A stretch of 64,000 bases of DNA from Euclidia mi (lineage: Eukaryota > Arthropoda > Insecta > Lepidoptera > Erebidae), in contig OX123186.2 in the NCBI GenBank assembly GCA_944739405.2, positions 39,975,551 to 40,039,550 on the forward strand. The letters are read 5' to 3'. Numbering within the stretch: the first letter of the stretch is position 1; every line of letters starts with the position of its first letter. The notes below the pieces were generated by a model. It made no database searches and was not told the origin of the DNA. It saw nothing but the letters and a program-made list of their open reading frames with translations. A program made the translations under genes and the position numbers. Shown here piece after piece: positions 20,450 to 31,139 of this stretch.

Positions 20450-21830
20450 ACGTGTTTTAACGTGCTAGTTACCCACGTCGGGATGGTATTGGCTTAAACG
20501 GTATTAACTATGCCAAATTCACGTTTGACAAGCACGGTGGCGCACGTTTCTAAGGCGGTTTTAGCTGTCAAAATTCCGTGAGCTAAGAGGTCACGTAACG
20601 CGTTTTTTGTAAAACGATAGTGGTTAAATAAGTATTAAGTTAATTTGTTATATATTATTTTCAGTGTCCGTTAGTGGTTAAATACTAGTTTTAATTAGCC
20701 CTGTATGAATTATAATAAGGAGAGTGGCCGTACTGATACGCACGTAAGACATCTGTTTACTGCAAAGAGCTTAAAGACTTCAAAGACGTTCTTGTATGGA
20801 TAAAGCCTAAATAAACTTGTGGTAAATGATAATTATGCTTTTTCGCCCTTGTGTGAAAATAACAAACCGTTATTTATTTTGAACATGCTGTTTAATAGTA
20901 TATTTTCGTTGTGATATTTAGATAGAATAATGGGTATTATTTTTCAGTCTGATTTTGTGAGAAATTAAAACTTGCAGATGGTGGCCTAACGATAATGACG
21001 TTAATATCAAAGTAATGATAGTACGAAGATATTTTGTACAAAGTTTTATATTTATTTTGATTAAAGAGATAAAATTATGTAATTGATAAAGTTATATTGG
21101 TTATATATATGCTTGAAACTTACAAAAATGTCTCAAGTGGTCTAATGAAAGTAGACACTTTATTAGTCGTTGTCCTCCGTTCGTGCATCTTATTTAAATA
21201 TGTAAATTTTGCGTTATCGAATCGAATCTTGCGTAAGTAAATTTTTATTTTGACTTGCCATATTTTAGGGTATTACTGCTTTTGCCGACTTAAAGAAAGG
21301 TTAAGTGACGCAACAGATAAATATAAAAGAGAAAATATTTTACGCAGCACGTAGCAGTTGAAGATAATTTGTTAACTACGGGACGATGAGATATTATTAT
21401 GTAATGTCATAGATCTGTACGCATAATGTTACAATTCAATAAGCGAATACAACACTGCAATAAAAAATCCACATTATTTCCATACTCAAAACTAGAAACT
21501 CTTTCGAATGAAGTTATACATGGTATCTAAGCAAACAAGTACTCAACAGCAGCGAGTATGTTACGAGAGATGTGCTGTATGCTCGCGTGTCAGAATATAC
21601 GTTATGATTTCTACCCCAGCTAACGTGAGTGAATGGATCTCATAGCTGTGAAAAATGTACGACGTAACTTTGACGGAGGCAACTAACAGCTCGCGAAATA
21701 CTGTACGTATTTGAATGAAAACAATGACGTTTTCATTTAGATCTGGATGGTAAATAATATACTTTTAAACTAAACCTGTGATTAAAAAGTAATACTACAA
21801 GCTTGTGTAATAAAGAAAGATATATATTCA
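20450..21830. other. Unassigned DNA downstream of the truncated gypsy element
   Basis: No integrase motif (HHCC or DDE region) and no copy of the presumed 5' LTR was found. An aataaa lies near 20810, but nothing else marks an LTR here. The rest is AT-rich with no supported feature. Confidence 0.45.
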
Positions 21831-21837
21831 TCATTCA

Positions 21838-22562
21838 AAAGAAATGTATTCGAATACTTGCTGAAACAGACAATACACAGAGTTGCAAACCATATTTTTA
21901 AAGCTTAATATATTAACACTCACCTCAATATATATACTAGATATATGTACCTTTGTATATAAAAACATCTATACTTTCTCTACAAAGCATGATGTCCACG
22001 ACATAAACACTCGCAATAAAGATAGGCTACACTTACCACCATCACGTATAAAAATGTTAAACGAAAGTCCTTACTACATGGCAGTAAAAATTTACAATAA
22101 GTTACCTAAATACATCAAAGATACCACTACTCTATCTTCACTCAGCAAGTCAATAAGAACCTATTTAATAAATAACTGCTACTATTCAATTGCAGAATAC
22201 CTAGAAAATAGATAAAAAATCGACCAAACCTAATAACTAAACAAAAGATAAATAAATTACTTTGACGACCAGCAACCCAGACTGAGACATTGTGATATTA
22301 GACATTATTTTTATTATTAATTTAATTGTAAGTACGTATGCGCATAAGTGACTTGACTTTTTTTGTCTGGACTTTAAAAGATCAAGAAAAGACTAAAGAA
22401 AATGAAGTGCCAAAAAAGCAATGACTCTGAGTTTGTTTCGGCCTTTCTTCTCAAGAAGTCATTTAGCTAGGAAAAGCCGGCATCATCTAGAATAGGGTTT
22501 TGACATGTATAAGTGTTGTAAACAACCAAAATGCAGAAATAAATATGTCTTTATGTCTTTAA
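21838..22562 (+). pseudogene. LINE 3' end: C-terminal RT remnant plus 3' UTR
   Basis: Coding sense starts near 21838 (K-K-C-I-R-I-L-A), shifts frame with a stop near 21897, and continues in 21883-22215 as L-N-I-L-T-L-T-S-I-Y-I-L, then H-D-I-N-T-R-N-K, and Y-N-K-L-P-K-Y-I. This is the common C-terminal end of Jockey/CR1-type LINE proteins. The 3' UTR runs to a tail made of repeated tgtctttatg at 22545-22562. Its last 92 bases are the same as 41415-41507. Confidence 0.75.
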
Positions 22563-22766
22563 AGGAAACTTCGTCGTAACCTTATAACTGATCTGTGATT
22601 TACTGTGCTCAAATTAAAATAATTCATGTTATTTTTTATTTTTTATTTTATAAGTTACTGCAATTATTGACAAAATAAATAGAAATATTATGATTGGAAT
22701 GACTTGTTTCATTGACTGTACCTTTCCATACATTCGACGTGGAGGCACTAGGCTACATTTTATTTA

Positions 22767-24123
22767 GGGCCGATTTTTCAATCCTCAGATAAACAACCAG
22801 ATAGTATTTATTCTGAGTATAGCGTAATATTGCGTTTTTCAATGGTCAGATAGGGTTTATTCGTTGAATAAATCACCAAACTAAGGAATAAATTTAACTG
22901 CCCGATCCTCGGTCAGATAACAGTTTATTTGACTGTTAAGTTGACGTTGAGATACATTTGGTTGTATTTTGGGCGTGGTATATATATTAAGAAATATGGA
23001 AAATATGGTCATTTATATATTTTTGACGACGCAACAATCGAAGGGGAGGCTATTATAAACGAATAGGTATATTAATCGACCTAGAAGGTGATACAGAATT
23101 GTAAGAACGCGGGGCGATCATTTTAATACCTATATTGGAATCAATGGAGATCTGATATTATGAAATAGTGAAACAAATCAGATAGGATGTATTTCAAACA
23201 TTTATTATACCTAATACACACATTTATGGCATACAAATACAGACTTATATTTTCAAAAACGAATAAAATCTTAAATACCTAGGTCTCACTCACAATTTCA
23301 CTAAAGACTAATTTACAATTATTCAACTACCAAAATGTACATCATAATACATTATTACGTACCGTAACAGTAATATATTATAACGTTCATAAGTCTTAAA
23401 TGGTACTTAAATGTAAAGATGTCCTGTTATGTTTTAAAACAGATGCCTAAAATTCTTTCTTTGGTCACGCTGGGAGCGTTAGCTCCTTTTTGAAGAGACC
23501 ATTTCTTAGACTCTCGTATTTAAGCTTTAATTTTTGGCACTAACGGTTATTTGTAGGCACACCACATGAATTAAAAGCACTTTCTGTCTTTCCACGCACA
23601 TTCCTTGTCCTGATTAGTTACCGCATCAGTCGTTTTAATTTCTATAATATACTTGTATTTTTCTATTAAACTTACTAGTAGTTGAATGTCTTTAATCTCG
23701 CATTCAAATTTGAGGAACGCTGGCATTGTTATTATAATATAATTTGATTGAAAACGAACAGCACAATACTCACAAATTCCGCGAAAATACCACAGTCCAA
23801 ACATACATAAACAAACAGAGCGCAGAGCCCCGAAATAATGACAACTATCATTTTGACAGTTAGAGCAGGACAGGCAATAAAGCTTCTGTTTCCTGTCCTG
23901 CTCTAATTTCCTGTTCTGCTCTTACATGCACTTTTCTGATATATTTGTTTCACCTCTCTGAAGTTAGTGACGGGTACGATGACGTTATTCGGTCAGATAG
24001 TTGCCCACGGAATAAAAGACTATTGAAAAATTGACACAAGTTTAACGGACTGATAAACAGTCCAATAAATTTATCAGTGGAATAGTTATTCATCTCTTTA
24101 TCTGAGGATTGAAAAATCCGCCC
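22767..24123 (-). mobile_element. TIR DNA transposon with Myb/SANT-like remnant (Harbinger-like)
   Basis: The ends are inverted repeats of about 27 bases, GGGCSGATTTTTCAATCCTC continuing AGATAAA, at 22767 and 24123. Both are bordered by TTTA, a candidate target duplication. The inside carries a minus-strand Myb/SANT-like fragment. PIF/Harbinger elements encode such a protein beside the transposase, but they normally duplicate 3 bp, so the superfamily call is tentative. No transposase is present. A 13-bp inverted repeat (agagcaggacagg / cctgtcctgctct) lies near 23860-23905. Confidence 0.75.
23571..23726 (-). pseudogene. N-terminal piece of a Myb/SANT-like (zeste-type) DNA-binding protein
   Basis: From the ATG at 23726 the frame reads M-P-A-F-L-K-F-E, then L-L-V-S-L-I-E-K-Y-K-Y-I-I-E, then K-T-T-D-A-V-T and A-W-K. 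The F-x-x-E…L-V-x-x-Y-x-x-I-I-E-x-K-x-T-D-x-x-T…A-W pattern is the first part of the Myb/SANT-like domain found in insect zeste-type regulators and in Harbinger accessory proteins. The frame stops after about 51 codons, before the third helix. In the family this protein binds transposon ends. The piece here is not functional. Confidence 0.65.
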
Positions 24124-24414
24124 TTTATAGTAGTAATTTACATCGGTTAAGTAGACGTAGCGGTAATAAAATAGACTTTTTAAACGACTCGACGAGGCGG
24201 GAATAAATGCGTGTAGTTTTCGTAATAGACGTAGCGGCTACTCGACGTGGCGGGACTCGACATCAAGGGAACAAATCTAAATATACTTGTTATAATAAAT
24301 AAAACATTACTAACAATAGCTACTGGTATAATTACTAATAAGTATTGTTTAAATATAAGTAGTATTTGCAATTATTGTAAGTGAATCTCTATTTTATATT
24401 TTTTTTAGATAATA

Positions 24415-24525
24415 TTGCAATGCTTGTAAAAGGCACTATGTTTTAAACACCTTAATTTTAACCGACCACCTATGTTTGTACACTTGGTTCGCAATAAACG
24501 CTTTGACTTTGACTTTGATATGTTT
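24415..24525 (+). mobile_element. LINE 3' end with (ACTTTG)n tail
   Basis: The block gcaataaacgctttgacttt followed by gactttgatat is the closing tail of a common lepidopteran LINE type (AATAAA-like signal plus hexamer tail). Only the last ~100 bases are present. Confidence 0.5.
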
Positions 24526-24669
24526 GTTTGTAATGTTGAATCTGAAAGTATATAAAGAGTCCACTGCAATAATGATGACTGTCCTTTGTTTATTGTTCCG
24601 AGATAATTGGGTTTCAAGTTTATAAACGGTTAAAAAAAACTCAGAGTTAGAGATAAGAAAATAATTTTT

Positions 24670-24708
24670 ATTTCAGTTATAGGACATAATATGTCCTATA
24701 ACTGAAAT
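24670..24708. repeat. 19-bp perfect palindrome with 1-nt centre
   Basis: The arms atttcagttataggacata (24670-24688) and its exact complement (24690-24708) are separated by one A. There is no coding context. Part of the hairpin group listed under findings. Confidence 0.95.
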
Positions 24709-25003
24709 TTTATTGTCGTATTCATTCCTTTGCAAATAATCATTCAAAGGTAACTTAAATTAATTAAAAATTAAATAATATGAGGTAAGTCATAAAAATT
24801 AAGAACAATAACGATTACTGTCCACACTATGCTCACAGTCAATAATGATAGATGTCCTGGACATTGATCATTATAGCCGTGAACGCCTGTGACTTTCAGC
24901 GTTCTAGCCGTGTAGCTAAATATTAAAAACTAAATTTTCTCGGGACTGTAAGCCATATTGCTGAGTTTGTAAACAAGATTATTAACTGCATTATATATAG
25001 ACT

Positions 25004-25235
25004 GACTTGCAGTGGATAGCGTATGCGACTGCTGATCGGAGGTTCCGGGTTCGATTCCTGGGTCGAGCAAAAGTGTTACTGTGTTTTCCCGAATTCTCAG
25101 TACGGAGTCTGGTGTTGTCCCCCGGTAACGGCAATAGGCTAGCCCCTATTACGTGGGACCTAAAAATTCATGGCGAAATGTGGGTGTAATATTACACCTA
25201 TGCCTACCCCTTCTGCGATACAGGCGTGATTCTAT
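25004..25235 (+). mobile_element. tRNA-derived SINE, full-length copy (family A)
   Basis: Best copy in the window. It has an A-box-like tagcgtatgcg, a B box gggttcgattcct at 25048-25060, a middle block tattacgtgggacctaaaaa, a block tcatggcgaaatgtgggtgt and the tail tgcctaccccttctgcgata. The middle and tail also occur at 8125, 8440, 16735, 30975, 48855, 49050 and 52668. The overlapping 60-codon frame is not a gene. Confidence 0.85.
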
Positions 25236-25597
25236 AGACAGAGTCTATGTTTGTTTGAATAAGAATAAGTTCATATTTATTAACACAGGATTTATCTTCA
25301 TTTTATAAATATTAATTCTAAGAACTGGCTAGTTCGCACCTGAGGATTTATTATAATAAACACTATCTTAATTTTATCGACATTTATCGACATAGGTTTT
25401 GTTTAAGCCAATTACCTGTCGAATTAACCCTTTAATAACATCTTTATTTTCATTCTATAACCAAATGAACATTTCAGGGTAAAATTACCCCAAACGACTA
25501 TTAAAAAGTAGCAGTAATTTTTTTTTTGCGTTTTACATAATAAAGCTTACTAAATTTTACGATTATTTAAAGAAACATCCATCTGTCTAAATAAAAT

Positions 25598-25785
25598 GCA
25601 TGCCTTACTGACCGACTGGCAGACAACGCCAGCTAAAACTATTGGACACAGAAAGCTTAAATTTTACATTTATATTCCTTGTGGAACATAGGATTGCACT
25701 AAGAAGGGATTTTCCAAAATGCCCACGGAATCGGGTAGAAACGGTAAAAAAATATGTCTATGCAGGCTAGGCAGATGATTTTTTA
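25598..25785 (+). mobile_element. Mini-Helitron family fragment (plus sense)
   Basis: Diverged copy running from cttactgaccgactggcag through gcactaagaagggattttcc to a degraded agcgtagc-like end. It is the same order as 39005-39195 and the reverse complement of 37916-38122. Confidence 0.6.
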
Positions 25786-25789
25786 TGCC

Positions 25790-26650
25790 ACGTGACTGCC
25801 AGTTTTAGTGAATACGCGATAGGAGATGACACTACCATCGCAGAAAAAAATACAGAAACAAGATTAATGCGCCTGGGGTAAAAAATTACCCCACGGTGTT
25901 ATGTAATGGTTAAATAATAACTGACAACGTACGGTAAGGAGCCGTCCATTAATTACGTGAGTCTCGATAGGTGGAAGGGAGATACGGTCCAGTGGCAAAT
26001 CAAGTTTATTGTGAATAGCTACACACCCTTTTTAACTTTATTTAGAAGTCATGACTATCTTATTTTTTAATTTACACTATTCTTTACAATCACTTACCAT
26101 TTGCTTATGTATTTATTTATAATTTCAAAAATCGGGGCGCAAGCGCAGGTATGCCGCTAGCGCAAAGAACCTTAAACCAAGGCGGTATAGGTTGGTACTT
26201 ATAGCACACTGACGCTTACTCTAAAATTACACTAGTATTAGTACACACAAGCTTCTGCACCTGACACCACATATTCGAAACTAGTGTGCTTTGATATGTT
26301 TAACACATCGTATCTACTAACACATACCATTCGGCAAAGTGTATTTTAGTTTGTACTTTAAAGTTATAAACAGACACTGGCGCCGACGCCACTAAAATCA
26401 TAAATTGGATTGCGCAGAATACCAGTGTTGCGGCATAACAACTGCAACGTATACTGAGCGTAGTCCAATTTTTGGCACTAATGAGACACACACTTCCACT
26501 TATGTTTTTTAATTTCATTTATAAATAAATTTATAAATTTTCAGATTGTTATCGCTGTTCACTGACACTATCTTTATTTCATTTTGTATTTTATGGCCAA
26601 TGGCCGCAGATGGCTTCCAATTGGACAGCCGGGAAGCGTTGGGTTGCCAG
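25790..26650. other. Unassigned DNA
   Basis: No supported gene. Minus frames 26300-26518 and 26515-26736 have no domain content. The segment ends at the target site of the poly(A) retroelement. Confidence 0.4.
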
Positions 26651-26667
26651 TGAGCAGACGTAACAAT

Positions 26668-27275
26668 ATTTTTTATTTTTTGGTGTCGGGTTGGAAAATC
26701 CTCATGGAGTCCCTTCGCCCTGGGGGGGAAGGACAAAGGGGACTGTCAGACTCTTACTGACTAAAAACCAACCCGTGGTCCTCATGTACCCATGTGTCGG
26801 AGGGTAGGGTTTCACCGAAGCATTCCTCGCTACCCCCCGACGGGTATTGGCCCGCCAGATGGTCAGGTGGGCCCCGAACGAAACCCCCTCGGCGGTGAAT
26901 GAAGGTGTTGGGCTCTGCCGCCAAAACACCCAGCGGCCGCAGAGGATAGGGAGGACGGCAACGCAACACCGCATCTCCTCTTTCTCTGCGGCCCCACCGC
27001 GACGCAACGATGGTGCGCCCCCATTTGGTCGCGGGAGATAGGGCGCGCGGCAACGCAACACCGACACGCCTCTCCTCCCGCGACCGCACCCGACTGCGAG
27101 GGACAGACAGAACTGCCCCCGCACCCGCACCTATGGACGCATCCTACGCAGGCCTCACGCAAGCCCACGTGGAGCGTCCCCTCCCGGGATCCCGCTTAGC
27201 TTCAACGTGGGAGAAAATCAAATCCACGGTTACTAAGCCCCCCCACCACGACAAGGTGGAGATCCCACGGGGGGG
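26668..27275 (-). mobile_element. Short poly(A) retroelement, GC-rich (copy 2), with 12-bp target duplication
   Basis: It is flanked by agacgtaacaat at 26656-26667 and 27276-27287. Read on the minus strand it begins gtgggatctccaccttgtcg and ends in an A-rich tail (attttttattttttgg on the plus strand). Central blocks match copy 1 closely in reverse complement. Frames of 100-146 codons on both strands are composition artefacts. Confidence 0.85.
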
Positions 27276-27289
27276 AGACGTAACAATCT

Positions 27290-27955
27290 GCCATTTGTAT
27301 AAATTATTTGTTTTAGTGTTTTATTATATGTTTTGTTTTTATTTTATTATTAATGCTACGGTTTTCTTTTTTAATGTTTTGTTTTGTAACTATTTTTTGT
27401 CAAATATTTTTAGTGTGTGCCATTTGTGGCAAAATAAATATTTCATTTAATTTTTTTATAGATAGAAGTGTAGAGAGATATCACATGTCCTTGTTTTTCT
27501 TTGATTGTACAATATTCTTGATCCGGAGATATTTATCCTATACGTATCATAAAACGACGTTTGTTTAATCAGGAGAGATTCAGGAAAGTGCTGTATTTAG
27601 ATTTTTCGTTGATTTTGAATTCTCTTGGAAGTTGTCAATTAACCATCTTGAAAAAGGAGGATGTCCTCAGTTCAGTTTAATTTTATTTTATTATGTAGGT
27701 GCACCGGTTTCGCCGAGGTTTCTGAATTTTCTGATGCATTTCTGGGATTATTTTTATTTTCGATGCGCTATATCTACGACTCTAACAAGCCAGCATAGTT
27801 TTAAAATATCATTGTTATAGGTAATGATAGTATGATGCATGTTATATTAATCATTATTTTACCATGAAAAAATAGACAAAATATCAAAGTAGTCAGTAGC
27901 GCCGCAGTAGCGCCCATGTACGAAAAGGTTCGCATAATACAAAACATCTTATAAT
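27290..27955. other. Unassigned AT-rich DNA
   Basis: T-rich on the plus strand, with short overlapping frames lacking content. Nothing supported. Confidence 0.4.
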
Positions 27956-28129
27956 GTACTAGCTGACCCAGCGAACTTCGTATCGCTTTTTAAGAGTTTT
28001 TATTTAATTCCCTTTTTTCCAAGCCCCTTTTCCAAAGTTACCATTGACTTAGCGCTTAATCTCTTATCATTTCAGAGTCTATAAATGATGAACAAACAAA
28101 CATAGATTTTTATATAATATTCAATTCCC

Positions 28130-29160
28130 CATTCCTTTATTAAAATATCGGAGACGATACCTATATCGACTTTAAAAAAAAATCCCGTCCGCCATCTTTG
28201 ATTTCCTATCCGCCATCTCTGATCACGAAATAGATGTTGTATTTGGATTCCCTATCCCTTTAAACATTGGAGACGATAACCATATTGTATTTAAAAATAA
28301 TCCCATCCGCCATCTTTGATCACGAATTAGGTGGTGTTTATGAATTCCCCATTCCTTAAAATATCGGAGACGATACCCATATTGATTTTTTTAATTTTTC
28401 CCATCCGCCATCTTTGATTTCCCATCCGCCATCTTGAATCACGAAATAGATGTTGCATTTGGATTCACCACCCCTTTAAACATCGGAGACGATACCCATA
28501 TTGATTTTTAAAAAATCCCACCCGCCATCTTTGATCACGATATAGATGGTGTTTTTGAATTCCCCATTCTTTAAAATATCGGAGACGATACCTATATCGA
28601 CTTAAAAAAAAATCCTGTCCGCCATCTTTGATTTCCTATCCGCCATCTTTGATTACGAAATAGATGTTGTATTTGGATTCCCCATCCCTTAAATCATCAG
28701 AGACGATACTCATATTGATTTTTTTAATTTTTCCCATCCGCCATCTTTGGTTTCCCATCCACCATCTTGAATCACGAAATAGATGTTGTATTTGGATTCC
28801 CTATCCCTTTAAACATCGGAGACGATACCCATATTGATTTTAAAAATAATCCCATCCGCCATCTTTGATCACGAAATAGGTGGTGTTTATGAATTCCCCA
28901 TTCCATAAAATATCGGAGACGATACCCATATTGATTTTTTTAATTTTTCCCATCCGCCATCTTTGATTTCCCATCCGCCATCTTTGATCACGAAATAGAT
29001 GTTTTATTTCGATTCCCCACCCCTTAAAATATCGATGGCGATACCCATATTGATTTTTAAAATTTTCTCATCCGCCATCTTTGATTTCTCGTCCGCCATC
29101 TTGGATCACTATATAAATTTCATATTATTAATCAGCGTCCCGAAAATCTCGAAAACGATA
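28130..29160. repeat. Compound tandem array inside the second Helitron
   Basis: About ten units are marked by ggagacgatacccatattg-type blocks at roughly 28151, 28266, 28366, 28484, 28579, 28699, 28818, 28914, 29032 and 29150. Spacing alternates between about 95-100 and 115-120 bases because some units carry one and others two copies of a catccgccatcttgat-like motif. That gives a higher-order repeat of about 215 bases. Confidence 0.9.
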
Positions 29161-29514
29161 TCCATATAGATTGTATCCTATTCGTTTAGCCTTTTTTTGC
29201 CTTTGACCCTACCCTCCCCCTTCTCGTTTGACCATTTTATTATTTTTGCCTGGCCCCTAAAAGTTGTGGCGTAATTTTATATAGCCTATAGCCTTTCGGA
29301 GTAATTGGGCTATCATAGGCAATAACAATTTTTTAAATCCGACTGCAAGTTCCTGAGATTAGCCGACATTATCTTCTAGCCTTTTTAGCCTTTTGCCCGG
29401 CCCCAAAGGGTCGAAGCGTTATATAGCCTATAGCCTTCCGGCATAACTGGGCTATCGTATGCAAAAAGAATTTTTCAGATCCGACCGGTAGTTCCTGAGA
29501 TTAGCGCGTTCAAA

Positions 29515-29540
29515 CAAACAAACAAACAAACAAACAAACT
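29515..29540. repeat. (AAAC)n microsatellite at the Helitron 5' end
   Basis: About six units of caaa on the plus strand, in the usual place next to the 5' terminus of this Helitron type. Confidence 0.9.
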
Positions 29541-29569
29541 GTTCCGCTTTATTATATTAGTATAGATTT

Positions 29570-30575
29570 AGGTAAGCAAGTGATAAATAGGAGGGAAGAG
29601 AGGAAAAGGGAGAGGGTGACCAGATTAATAAAAGATTGAATGAGAATTAATATGTAAGAAAAAGGGGGAAATTATCGGATGACTGGTGACAGAGAAGTAT
29701 GGAAGAGAAGGGCATACAAACACGCCGACCCAAGCAAATTGGAAACACGGCAAGAGATAAAGACAATAATGAGTATAATACTTTTTTTTATTTTAGCTTT
29801 AATTTCGAGACCAGTAGCTATATGGCTTGGCGATATGGCTTGCTATGTCTTTTTAGTTAAATTTATTTTTTTATTAACTTTCTATCAAAAAGACCTAAAC
29901 TAACCACGTATCACACAGAGTAAGTTTAAAATTTGCAAGACATAATATCACGTTATTAATGCTGCCGTCCTTACGAAAAGTGCAATAACTCGAGTTTTGC
30001 ACCGAATTGAGATAAGTACATATTCGGAATCAGCAGAACGAGATCTGTATATACTTTTAACACACTTTTTACGTATGTATGACGCAGCTGGTTTTAATAC
30101 TAAGCCTAACTGCAATATCTAGGTCGATGCTTTATGATTTACATATCAAGACCGAAATAACTATAGATGCGAATAACTTACTCGCGCTATTAAGAAATTT
30201 TACCAACTATATCTGCAATAAGTATAGTATACTATATTTATAATTAGCATAGTTCGTCATTTGTAATATTCATTTACTAGTTATAAGTGCAATATGTTTG
30301 AGTTATTGCAGATATGATACGGAGCCTTATTTACGGTATTAAATAATGTACTAATTATTTCTGCAATAAGTAGAGTTACTGCATTTATAATTACCATATT
30401 CCGTTACTTGTGATTCTTATTTACTAGTTATAAGTACAATAAGCTTGAGTTATTGCAGTTATCTTAAGGAACCTTATCAATAATTATGGGAAGGATACTA
30501 AAATTGATTTAGTAAGTAGATATATATTGCATTTATTTCTAGGAAGAGTAAATGAATCCAGTATACCTACGCGAT
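29570..30575. other. Unassigned AT-rich DNA
   Basis: Contains one short frame (29679-29903) with a hydrophobic stretch but no recognisable family. Two related blocks with gagttattgcag occur near 30300 and 30450, suggesting an old local duplication of about 150 bases. Nothing else is supported. Confidence 0.4.
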
Positions 30576-30579
30576 ATCA

Positions 30580-30825
30580 ATTGCAATATACTCATTGCTT
30601 CAGAGGTCTCTTGGCTTTTGCAATAATGTTTGAGTTGGTTGATGGGGTCTGTAATGGGTTCGATTCCCGGTAAATAATGTGCTGATGATTAATAATAATT
30701 ATTAATAACCAATGCAATATACTCATTGCCTCGGAGGCCTCTTGGCTTTTGGAATAATTTGTTTGCGTCGGTTGATGAGGTAGGTAATGGATTCGATTCC
30801 CGGTAAATAATGTGCTAATCATTAA
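30580..30825 (+). repeat. Tandem duplication of a SINE-like unit
   Basis: Two copies of about 118 bases (30580-30697 and 30698-30825) share caatatactcattgc, ggcctcttggcttttg-type sequence and a B-box-like ggttcgattcccggtaaata. An A box is not clear. The duplication carries local divergence of roughly one base in ten by eye. Confidence 0.65.
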
Positions 30826-30974
30826 TAATAGTTATTATTTGAGCATTAGCACATAAAGAACATAGCTTATTTTATTGAAAAGGCTACGTAACCGCAACTG
30901 TATTTTTATATTACTAAGAACGTTCATAGTAACGTAAAAATAAAAGTATCAGGTTACAGTTAGGCAAAAGAGTT

Positions 30975-31138
30975 ATTGGGCTTTTCTGAATTCTCAGTAG
31001 CAGCTCGGAGTCTGGTGATGTGCCCGGTAACGGCAATCGGCTCGCTCCCTATTACGTGGGACCTAAAAATTCATAGCGAAATGTGGGTGTAATATTACAC
31101 CTCTGCCTACCTCTTAGGGGATATACGCGTGAGTCTAT
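30975..31138 (+). mobile_element. SINE family A, 5'-truncated copy
   Basis: Runs from the middle block (ctgaattctcagtagcagct) to the 3' tail. The tRNA-like head is missing. Confidence 0.75.
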
Positions 31139-31139
31139 A

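Larger units (their letters stand above)
27959..29566 (-). mobile_element. Complete non-autonomous Helitron, minus strand
   Basis: On the minus strand it begins TCTATACTAATATAATAAAGC (first 20 of these at 29547-29566), then a run of GTTT units, and ends ...gggtcaGCTAG at 27959, between A and T. The family differs from the Helitron at 17461 in both ends and content. The centre is a tandem array (28130-29160). Before it on the element's 5' side are two related blocks, each with agcctatagcctt, at about 29280 and 29420. No protein is encoded. Confidence 0.85.

Noticed and set aside
20450..20850. 3' LTR or integrase of the gypsy element
   Set aside because: An aataaa-like signal is present, but no HHCC or DDE motif and no match to the presumed 5' LTR end could be found.
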